Assembly (NCBI GenBank): GCA_009829735.1
Contig: CM020618.1
Location: 3,966,882 to 4,030,881 of the forward strand
Direction of reading: 5' to 3'
Length of the DNA: 64,000 bases
Source: Pyropia yezoensis
Taxonomy: Eukaryota; Rhodophyta; Bangiophyceae; Bangiales; Bangiaceae
The notes beneath the pieces are model-generated. The model worked only from the letters and a program-made list of their open reading frames with translations, was not told the DNA's origin and did no database searches. The position numbers were made by a program, and so were the translations under genes. Below are positions 42,505-51,878 of this stretch, one piece after another (within the stretch, counting starts at the first letter, position 1; the number at the start of each line of letters is the position of its first letter).

Positions 42505-42973
42505 TGTGGCAAAAACCTCTCACACATGCGACACCCAAGTTGGAGCGGTGTGCAAGGGCTGCCTCCCGTGTCGGGGGAACCGGAAGAAGTGCAAGTCGCA
42601 CACACTCTATCCCTGTTGTGGGGCAATCCCCCCTCGGACAAACAAGAAGATAGTGTGTGGTCCAACAGTTTCTTGGTCGGGACGGGGAAGCAGGGCCAAG
42701 CCCCGCTGTCCCTCCCCTTATCCCCCCAGGGTCCCCTCAGAATCTCGCCACTCAGAATCTCCCACCCCAGCACCTGCCCACCGGGCCACACGAAAATTCA
42801 AGACGATAAATGCAGAAAACCCTCAAATCCAAGTTGGATTTACTACTAAGCTAACTATCCCAAACTTAGGGAATATGGACCCAAATGCAGGGGGAGGAAC
42901 GGGTCAGGCTAGTGGCCTGCCGTCCTTTGCATGGCACGTGTTGGTCCCCTACCTGGGGGTCAATACTGCCACA
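42505..42973 (-). repeat. 3' LTR of the gypsy element
   Basis: It has TG...CA ends with a 7-bp terminal inverted repeat (tgtggca/tgccaca). It differs from the other LTR at about 42544 (a/g), 42578 (a/g), 42716 (t/c) and 42946 (t/c). Confidence 0.95.
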
Positions 42974-42986
42974 CTCCCCTCTCCTC
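42974..42986 (-). other. Polypurine tract of the gypsy element
   Basis: Minus-strand gaggagaggggag lies directly against the 3' LTR, as expected for the plus-strand primer of reverse transcription. It confirms that the element reads on the minus strand. Confidence 0.8.
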
Positions 42987-43311
42987 AGTTCCGACCGACC
43001 CGGTCGGCCCTGTGAGGGGGTGCGGAAACGCACGTCGCGGCGTTGGGGGCGCGACTGGCTGTCCCCCCTCGATTACGTAACGTGGACGTGGAGGCGGTCA
43101 CGTTGACCGCCCCTCTTCTCACGGTTGCCCACTCGGCAGCTTGCTCTCCCCGGTTCTCACTTCACCATCACCAACACATCCACATCACCTTCCCCTGGGC
43201 CACCCCACGCTGGGGAGGCCACCCATCTACCCACGATCCGAGCCCCCCTCAACTCGAGGCGGGTCTCGTGCTGCTGCAACCAGGGCGTCTCTCCCTAACT
43301 TGGGGAGAGCC

Positions 43312-45254
43312 ATGGCGACCCCGGGGGTGGAGACCGACTCTCTTGACGAACGTATGGAGGACACCTCCTACGGTGCAGCGCCCGCCGGGACTTCGGGCGG
43401 GGGCTCCGCGGTGGCTCCGGGGGATGGGACTCCCGCGTCACCCGGCTTTGGGTTGACGGCGGGATCTCCCCCGGAAGCGGGCCAAGTCGTCCCACGTGAG
43501 GCCTTGGGGCGGTGGTTCTACCCCGCTTGGCCTCTGTATGAGGAGGGGTTGACTGTTCTTCGCTGTGGCCGACTTGGCACTGCGATGGGTGGGGTATGGG
43601 ACCGCCTACGGGAGAAGTATCCCCGTAGGGTCGGGTTCCCTGCCGGCTTCAGGACGGACCAGTTTGCCTTCCTGGATGATGAGGAAGTCGAAGACGTACA
43701 GCGGGCCAAGGCTATGGTGGACCGCGGGGGAACTATCCCGGGTCCCGGCGACTTGCCGACCTTTACTTGGGGCGCGGTGGCAACTCGCCCCCCGTACCTT
43801 CACGAGGCTGACCCGCACACTCATCACTTTGATGTGCGGATGGAGAAGGACTTCCGGCGAGGTCCCTACTTGGTGACCTCGGCTCAACTTGAGTTTCCGC
43901 AGCAGTCCGCTGCCAGTAAGGAGCAGTACTACCCGAAGAAGCCCGAGTGGTGGCCTCAAGTTGAGGTCCCCTACGGGTTCCCTGCGTTGCTACCCCGGTT
44001 GCTCGACCACTTCGGCTCCGTCATGTTGACGGCTAGCCCAGATCACCTGGTGTGGGCCATGTTGGCCACCCAGTGGCTCCTCGAGGTATGTCGACCTGGG
44101 TGTCTTGTGTTCAGCGGCGGGGGATGCTCTGGCATCTCCCCCTTCGGCTTATCCAAGGTTTGGACCAGCTCACCCCTCAGCTAGCTGCTGGGGGGTGCTC
44201 ATCAGGACAACTCACTCTACTTGAGAAGATGCTCCGCCTCCACAAGTTTATTGAGTGGGAGAGCATCGAGCACAAGTTGCGCCGCCCCACCCGCGGGCCC
44301 AAGGACGATGGCGCACTTCGCCAGTTCGTATGGGTCGCTCGTGAACTTCACGACGGCCGTGTGGTACTACGAGAGGGGCTGGGCATCGGGGACTACCCGT
44401 ATGCCCCGGGGGTGGATCGCCACACTGCGCCACCCCCGGTCAAGGCCATAGTTATGGCCGTGCCCTCTCACGATGATCATGTGACTCAACCCACTGCGGG
44501 AGCCCCGAGTAGGGGTCGCAGTTACACTCGGGCACCGCCACCTCGGCGTGCCCCTCCGCTTCCTCCTGTCCCCTACCAGCCGCACGGGGACATCCCGATT
44601 AGCGTGGCCGTTGAGTCGTCCACCCCGGTGTCCCCCAACTTGGGGGCCACTCTTCTGACGGTTTACCCCAAGTTGGTGTTACCGGCCACGCCTCTGACCT
44701 CAGAGATGATGATCACCACGTTGGTGCGCACCATTTCGTGGTTGGCCGCGTCGACCGCAACCCTTCAAGTTTTCGAGACTCCTCAACTTGAGGAGCGCGC
44801 TCGTACTGCGGTGGCGACCGCGAGTTGCGAGTCGGTGGCGGAGTTTATGACGGCCGAGTTGGCTCGCATCGGGGCTATTGTGCCCCAGCCAGCCCCACTT
44901 GGGCGTGGCAAACGTCGGGCGAGCCGGGCATACTCGCCCCCTCGCCGTCGTCGCCGACGCTCGCGGCGCTCTCCCTCCGTATCGGAAGACGAGTTGTCTT
45001 ATTCCGTCTCGGAGTCCTCTACTCCGTCAGAGTCGGAGTCGGTCCGGCGTCTGCGTCGCCAACTTGCGCGCAATACCAAGCAGAAGGGTAGCCGCGGTCG
45101 TCGCCACTTGCGCGACCGTGAGGGGCGCGACGGTTCCGACTTGGAGCCGCCGGCCCCTCCGACTGGTGGAGAACGTTATCGGCGTGGGTCTCGCCGCTCG
45201 CCTCCACGTGAGGGCGAGGGCCGTGGGGTTGGAGAGTCTAGCATGCATGCCTAG
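43312..45254 (+). CDS. Antisense accessory gene inside the retrotransposon, spliced, RS-rich C-terminus, function unknown
   Basis: This gene runs opposite to gag-pol, between pol and the 3' LTR. Exon 1 (43312-44085) starts MATPGVETDSLDERMEDTSY and contains ALGRWFYPAWPLYEEGLTVL, GGVWDRLREKYPRR and HFDVRMEKDFRRGPYLVTSA, ending WAMLATQWLLE at a GTATGT. The best acceptor is the CAG at 44178-44180 (95-nt intron), giving exon 2 (44181-45254). Exon 2 continues KMLRLHKFIEWESIEHKLRR, has a Pro/Arg-rich part, a helical part (SEMMITTLVRTISWLAASTA) and a basic RS-like tail (SPPRRRRRRSRRSPSVSEDE). The total is about 615 residues. The frame is open with protein-like codon use throughout. I do not recognise the fold. 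Antisense ORFs are known from some plant Ty3/gypsy lineages. It may be a structural or nuclear-targeting accessory, which is a guess. Confidence 0.62.
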
Positions 45255-45365
45255 TTGGCAGCTGCCTTTGTTGTGAGAGTGTGAGGGTTAGGGCTGTAGT
45301 TAAAAGCCACTCTGCGTACCACTTCGACTTGAAGCACTCTCTTGGCACTGCTACTCGGCCTTCCC

Positions 45366-48300
45366 TCACCTTGAGGGGGGGCTGTTAGGGTCTATCTCAT
45401 TCCGGGCACAGTACGCCCGGACCTTCTCAGCGGGAAGGTTCTCCACATATTCCCACGTATCATCGTTGGCCTTATAGCCAAACCAACGCACCCTCAACAT
45501 GAGGCGGTTAGTGTCCTCATCCCAGCCGTGGTCGATGAACGTATCGAAGACGTACTCCTGCGGGCCATGTTTGGCCGCGAGCAGCGAGGGCAGGCGCCAC
45601 GCTTCCTACGCACGCGCCCAAGCTGGGTCGCCCGCAGGCGGTGGTGCAACTTTGACCACGTCCTGTCCGTTCACTGTGCGGACCCCATTGTCACTTTCGA
45701 TGGTGAAGCGCCGCCCATCAGTACGAAGGACCTGGTACGGCACCTTCGTCTGGAATACCAACTTACCCCCAGTTGGGGTGTGTGAGTGAACCAGTACCCA
45801 GTCACCCTGCTCGGGGACATGCTTAGCATTGCGCACCTTTTTGTCAAAGGTACGCTTGTAGCGCTTTGGTGCTTTGTCCATCTTGACCCTGACTTTAGGG
45901 ATGAGTTTTTCAAGCCTAGCAGCGAACTCCGCGTTACTCTCAGTAGGAGTAGGCGTACTGCCACCATCCTTCCTAGTTGGGAGCGGCCGCCGCACGGCGA
46001 TAGACCGCACGCGACGGGGGGTCACAAAAGCGAGGGGTACTTCCCCGGTAGATGAGTGAACCTGCGAATTGTAGGCAGTAGTAAGAATAGAAATGTATTG
46101 GTCCCACGTTTTCACGTGCTCACTCACATAGTGGCGCAGCTGCCGAACAAAAGTTCTGTTGACGCGCTCCACCTGCCCACTAGTTTGTGGGTGGTAGGGG
46201 GTGGCATAGTTTGCCTTAACCCCCAACATATCCAACACTCCCTGAAACAGTACGGACGCAAATTGCGGTCCATTGTCCGATATTGTACTGTCCGGGATGC
46301 CATACGCGGCAACCCAGGGATCTAGGAAGGCTGACACGACCGACATGGCCGTGATCTCTGCCAGAGGGATCGCTCGCGAAAGTTTCGTGAAGCGATCGCA
46401 GATGACCAGGAGGTACTGGTTGCCCTCCTCGGTCACTGGCAGTGGCCCAAGGATGTCCATTGCCAACGCGGCAAAGGGCTCCTTGGCCGGGAACAATAAC
46501 ATAGCCGTAGTAGGCCGCCGTTCCATCAGACGGTTCTGCGCACAACTCGAGCAGGCAGCCACCCAACTGTAGATGTCCACCACCATGGACGGCCAGTAGG
46601 TTCTGGTCCTCAGGGTCTGGTACAGTTTACTAGACCCCAGGTGTCCACCTGTGGGAGCGTTATGCTCCCTCTCAAGAGTACTGTTCTTGAGAGATGCGGG
46701 GACGACAAATTGTTCGGTCCCCTGGAATACCCCCCTCCTCAAGAGAAGGCCATCGTCTCCGATAAAGAACCGCGCTTCCGCCACCGTATCCAGCGTATCC
46801 CTCTGCGACTTGCAGAAGGGGTCCTCGGCCTGGGCCTTCACCACCTCGTCCAGGGACAGGGGCAATTACTTGTTGTTCCCTGGCGCCTCGGGGTCCAACG
46901 CCTGACCCGAGCGCGTGACTGCCCCCACGATGGGGATGTCCTCATCGACTGGGTTAGTGTCCAGCCCCTTGTTAGGTACCCGAGAAAGGCCGTCGGCAAG
47001 GGCATGTTGCCTGCCAGGTCGGTACTCAATATCAAAGTTGAAGGGTGCCAGTCGTACCCTCCACCTGTTGAGGCGGGTGTTCGTACAATCCGTTTTGAAG
47101 ATGAACTGCAACGCGCGGTGGTCACGGCGGATAAGGAGCTTCTCACCCTCTAGGTAGTGACGAAGTGACGTCACCGCCCACACCACTGCGAGTCCTTCCA
47201 ACTCGGTGACTCCGTAGTTCTTCTCAGCCGAGTTCAGCCCCTTGCTGAAGTATCCCACCGGCAAGTACTCCTTGTCCGGCTGCTGCTGAAGCAACACACA
47301 ACCAAGGTGGTCGTAGCTAGCGTCCACATCCAGGATGTAGTGGCCTCCCAACCTGGGAATAGCCAAGATAGGGGGCTTCAGCAGAAGGTCCCGAAGAGTC
47401 TCAAAGGATTCCTGATCCACCCGACTTGAGGGACGCAGGTTCCTCGGTAGCGTGGAGCTAACTAGCTAATTCAACGGCTTCGCCACCTTGGCGAAGCCCT
47501 GGGTGAAACGTCGGTACACGTTGCCCATCCCGAGGAAGCTCCTCATCTGGGTCTGGGTCCGGTGGTACTGAGCCTTGCGAATGGCCCTCAAGTTCTTCTC
47601 GTTGACACTGAGGCGCCCCGGACGGACAACATGTCCCAAGTATTCCACCTTCTGAGTGAAGAGGTGGCACCTTCTCGCCTTCAGTGGCACACCGGCGTCA
47701 GCAAGTAGCTTGAACACCTGGCCAAGATGGCCAATGTGTTCCTCAGGACTTCGGGAGAACACAATGATATCGTCTAGGTACACGAAACAGATCTGCCACC
47801 GTACCCCGGCCAGAATCATGTCCATAGCGCACTGGAAAGTTGCCGGCGCGTTGCACAATCCAAACCGTAGTCGCTTGCACTGGTTGGTACCACAGTGACA
47901 GGTAAAGGTAGTTTTATGCCTGTCTTCCGGGGCAATGGGAATTTGCCAGTACCCCGCGTTACAGTCCAGGGTAGAGAACACGTTTGCCTCCCCCAGAGAG
48001 TCCAGACAGTCGTCCATCCTAGGTAGGGGATAACTATCCTTCACCGTGCTCTCGTTGAGATTACGGTAGTCGATACAGAACCGTGGGGTCCCATCAACTC
48101 TGGGGACAATAACCACCGGACTCACCCACTCGGCGTTGCTGGCCTCGATCACATCGAGGGCCTCCATGCGAGCGACTTGCTCCTTAACGAGGGCTTTTGA
48201 ACGGGGCCCTCCCCTATACGGTTGTTGGCGTATAGGGGGTGCACCGGGTTTCAACTCGATCCGGTGTTGGGTGGCTCTCATGAGTCCCAATTGACCATCC

Positions 48301-49349
48301 CACAACTTGAAATATTGGTCCAAGAGGCGTTCAACTTGAACCCTCAACCTGGGTGGAACACTCTCCATGTTCACGTGGGGTCGAGGAGAGGCGGCCGACT
48401 TGGCTTGGTGCTTCTCCTTTCCTGACTTCGGGTCGCTACTCGCGCCCGCATTGAGGGTGACCGCTATTACTGGTCCCCCATGTTGGTCGATATAGCCGAA
48501 CTTGGCTCCCGACTTGAAGTACTTGGGCGACGAGCTCAGGTTCATAACCTGGATCCTCGACGGGACCCCGGCTTTGGAGTCCATCGTGCCAAGGGCAACA
48601 TGCACTTGGTGCTTGCGAGCAAGACGGGGGTGAGGGTGCACCAACCCGTTCCCCGTATAATCAGTTACAACGTCGACGTGCGCCACCGAGTTGGGGGGCA
48701 ACGTGACTTTACGGGCTAAACGCAGGGTAGCAGTAAACCCTTCTCCCACAGAGCAAACAGGCTTCGACTGTGAGACTGTCGCAGGAGCCACAGACTTTCC
48801 CTTACCAAGGATGGGGATGGTCTCCCCATTCATCAACTTGACCCAATACTCAGGGCCACAAATCAAAGGCACTTGTGTTACAACATAAGGGGTACCCAGA
48901 AGCAGGGGTGCCGATATATTCTCGACTACTCCATAGGTCACGTCGACCTCATGGGTTCCCAACCTAGTTGGTAGGGTCACGGCACCAACGATGGGAAGTA
49001 CCCCACCATTGATATCGATCAGATGGTCAGCTTTAGACTTCCAGCGTTGGAGCTTCATCTCCTTTCGTAATAGCGACTTGCGTATCAAGGAGGCTCCTGA
49101 CCCGGTATCAAGTACGATACGGGCAGAACAGGCACGGCCGGGGGCTAGTTGCACCCGTCCAGCCACCTGGAAGTTCCCACCCGTCAGCACCTCGATGACC
49201 CGACGTGGGTTTACGTTCTTGGGGAGTCCTACCCGAGGTGGGCGGACTCCCTCAGGTCGCCGCAGTATCCGGCAGGGTTGGTTTGTCCTCTTGACCCACT
49301 TGGCCGAGGCTGCCGTTGTGAGCTTCGGACGGCCAGCTCCAACGGTCAT
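45366..49349 (-). pseudogene. pol: pol polyprotein (protease-RT-RNase H-integrase-chromodomain) with three in-frame stops
   Basis: One frame runs 1,327 codons. The protease has LDTGSGASLI. The reverse transcriptase has VVIVPRVDGTPRFCIDYRNLN, then FSTLDCNAGYWQIPI, FGLCNAPATFQ and the catalytic FVYLDDIIVFS. A TAG at 47466-47468 follows KPLN. RNase H (LDVDASYDHLG, RDHRALQF, ADGLSR) follows in the same frame to a TAA at 46866-46868. The integrase has a zinc finger (H..H with CSSC spacing), DILGPLP, SDNGPQF and PQTSGQVERVNRT (D, D, E). A TAG at 45606-45608 precedes a chromodomain-like tail, EYVFDTFIDHGWDED, later LRVRWFGYKANDDTWEYVEN. All stops are one C-to-T change from glutamine codons and no base is gained or lost. 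Pol opens at an ATG overlapping the gag stop (ATGA). Confidence 0.92.
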
Positions 49350-51290
49350 TCGTTTCCCGCCGACTTGGCGTCCGAATCTGAGGGCGAAGGGGAAGACGAC
49401 GAGTCCGAGGACGACGTGTCCGCCCCCTCCGCCGAGGGTGTGGCGACTGCCACTACCGGTCGAGGCCCACCCTCGCGGCGTGAACGTACTTCGTTCGTAG
49501 CCGACTTCCTACTCGCATTCTTAACAAGTTGTTGAATGCGTTTACTCAACTTGGGGCAATCATATGCCCAGTGTCCATCGGAGTTGCAGTTCCAACACCG
49601 ATTGTCAGTTCCCGGAGGGGTCTTTCCGACTGGGGAAGACAAAGAGGTACCCTGGGAAGTTCCCACGGCAGCTACTACCCTTTCCTTGCGGATTCGGCGC
49701 GCCTCCCTCAGCTCTCTGGCCTGGCGCGCCTCCTCGCGTTCCTTGGCCAACTCGGCCTGACGCTCCTGGCGTTGTTCCTCCCGCAACTTGCGGTAGGCCT
49801 CACCTCTGCGGTAGGCGAACCTAGCCAACTCGGCCAGGGTCACCCGGGCAGTGTTATGCTCCCGGGTCTCCATCCGGACTGACCAATGGAGTCCCTCCAC
49901 AAACCGACTCTTCACCACAGCTTGTGGATGAAGAAACCCACGAAGTTTGTTGAGCTTACGAACTCGCTCCGCAAAGGACAACTCGTCCTCAGCCTCTTCC
50001 TGATGGGCTTGCGTAAACTCCTCGACTTGAGAAGCCAACGCTGCTTCATCCACCATGGCTCTCAACAACCAGTTGACGAGCTCCAAATAGGACGTCACCT
50101 CACCGGCGCCTCCACTTGAGGAACTGGGCATAACGGACATAAGTTCTGTCCGGAGGTCGCCCTTCGTACACTCCTGTACCTTATAGAAAGCTATGCCTTC
50201 ACTTATGGCATTGTCGTCACAGGCTTTTGTGAATCGACGCAGAAACTCAAAGACACGGAGGGGGGGAGTTCCATCCCACTCCGCATTGTGCCCAAAAGAG
50301 TGAAGTGCATTCTTCTTGGCACGGCCCATGGCTCGGGCCTGGACAGGACCATACGCCACCTACTTGTTGTGGAGGGCGTAGGTCTCACAGTCAAAGATCC
50401 CCTGGCAGACCGGGTTGGCTACCTGGATCTTGGGCGGCACTTCACGTTGAGGGAACAGCCGCTGTGGCACTGGGGTAAGTTGACCCACAGTGCCTGTAGT
50501 CTGGCGCGGCGAGCTTGGTGTAGCCGCCGGCGTTTCCGAGGGAAACTCCCCCGTGAAGGGCGTACGCCCCACCGAGCATGGCGTGGCTCCCTTGTTGGGA
50601 GTCACAGGGGTCGCCCCCTGTTCGGGGCGACCCGAGATAGGCGTCAGGAGGGATTCCCCCTGCGCCTGCGGGCTCGAAAGCCCTAATCCGGTCTGGACAA
50701 TAAGGCCATCTGGCAAACTCGCCACAATCTGATTCAGAATAGTATTCGTCATCGTGACCACCAGGTCCGGCAAAGTCTGCCGTAGCACATTGGTCGCCTC
50801 CCGACGGACAGTTTCCGCGAGGAGTGGACTGTCGACTCCAGTTGAGTCTCAGTCCGCCTCAGGAGTCCACCTGAGGGGTAACCACGATCCTCAGGGGTCT
50901 CAACCGGGGGCATGGGCGCGAGCCCATCGCCGACCAACGGAGGTCCGCCGTCCTCGAAAGCCTGGTTGGTGACGGCTCCAAGCCAAAGTTGGCTCCAACC
51001 CGAGTGGAACCCGCGGGGACAGTCCTCTCACCTTGGGACGTTCCCGTTGAGTGTACCACACGGTGGCCAGACTTCGGCCCACCCACATCAGAAGTGTCAC
51101 CCGAGTGAACTCCCGAGTGAGTCGGGGTGGCCTGTTGCCCGCCCGCACTTCCAGTCCTGCTGACTTGAGGGACCTCTAGTCCCTCTGCGACCCCAGGTAA
51201 ACCCACCTGTGTCTCACCAGTATTCGAAGGCACTGAAGTACGTGCGTCACCCGTGTGCTCCCCAGACGACGGGGGGTCCGAACTAGCCAT
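49346..51290 (-). pseudogene. gag: gag of the gypsy element, disrupted N-terminal part
   Basis: The well-preserved part (50359-49346) has the capsid-like helices FEFLRRFTKACDDNA, VTSYLELVNWLLRAMVDEAA and FAERVRKLNKLRGFL. An Arg/Glu coiled region (EEQRQERQAELAKEREEARQ) follows, then a CCHC zinc knuckle CWNCNSDGHWAYDC, ending in a Ser/Asp-rich tail. A TAG at 50360-50362 interrupts the same frame, which continues upstream (REATNVLRQTLPDLVVTMTN near 50790). Farther upstream the protein-like reading moves through all three frames (MASSDPPSSGEH from the ATG at 51290; APMPPVETPEDRGYP near 50910). There are therefore at least two frame disruptions or an undetected intron. The stop codon overlaps the pol ATG. 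Confidence 0.82.
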
Positions 51291-51388
51291 GTTGGCTGAC
51301 GATCCGTATGACACGGTCCAAGTGCACCGTTCCTCTGAGATAGAGGGCCCCCTACACCCGGGTGCACCCGAAGGTAAAAATTACCTCT

Positions 51389-51407
51389 GTCCCCTGCTAC
51401 TCCACCA
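51389..51407 (-). other. Putative tRNA primer-binding site
   Basis: Two bases inside the 5' LTR the minus strand reads tggtggagtagcaggggac, beginning TGG as a tRNA-CCA complement must. It is not the usual initiator-Met sequence (TGGTATCAGAGC). The cognate tRNA would end ...CTACTCCA-CCA. Confidence 0.6.
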
Positions 51408-51409
51408 AT

Positions 51410-51878
51410 TGTGGCAAAAACCTCTCACACATGCGACACCCAAGTTGGGGCGGTGTGCAAGGGCTGCCTCCCGTGTCGGGGGAGCCGGAAGAAGTGCAAG
51501 TCGCACACACTCTATCCCTGTTGTGGGGCAATCCCCCCTCGGACAAACAAGAAGATAGTGTGTGGTCCAACAGTTTCTTGGTCGGGACGGGGAAGCAGGG
51601 CCAAGCCCCGCTGTCCCCCCCCTTATCCCCCCAGGGTCCCCTCAGAATCTCGCCACTCAGAATCTCCCACCCCAGCACCTGCCCACCGGGCCACACGAAA
51701 ATTCAAGACGATAAATGCAGAAAACCCTCAAATCCAAGTTGGATTTACTACTAAGCTAACTATCCCAAACTTAGGGAATATGGACCCAAATGCAGGGGGA
51801 GGAACGGGTCAGGCTAGTGGCCTGCCGTCCTTTGCATGGCACGTGTTGGCCCCCTACCTGGGGGTCAATACTGCCACA
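51410..51878 (-). repeat. 5' LTR of the gypsy element
   Basis: 469 bp, TG...CA ends. On the minus strand it contains a short internal duplication (gagattctgag twice near 51650) but no convincing TATA box. It should carry the promoter for gag-pol. Confidence 0.95.

Larger units (their letters stand above)
42505..51878 (-). mobile_element. Full-length Ty3/gypsy (chromovirus-type) LTR retrotransposon, 9,374 bp
   Basis: Two 469-bp direct repeats bound the element, each starting tgtggca and ending tgccaca. On the minus strand the order is 5' LTR (51410-51878), primer site (about 51407-51389), gag (51290-49346), pol (49349-45366: protease, RT, RNase H, integrase, chromodomain), polypurine tract (42986-42974) and 3' LTR (42505-42973). 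Five-base flanks are gtttg (42500-42504) and gttgg (51879-51883), a target duplication with one change. The LTRs differ at four positions, all transitions, so the insertion is young. The stretch between pol and the 3' LTR holds a gene on the opposite strand. Several in-frame stops make this copy defective. Confidence 0.95.

Noticed and set aside
43166-43200. CACCATCACC-rich stretch as a regulatory repeat
   Set aside because: It is a short irregular stretch in the leader of the antisense gene with no second copy.
45366-49349. Stop-codon recoding (UAG/UAA read as Gln) as the preferred explanation for the pol stops
   Set aside because: Host genes in the window end normally with TAA, TAG and TGA (for example the midasin-flanking genes, THG1 with TAG). 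Decay by C-to-T is therefore simpler; it is kept only as an alternative in the findings.
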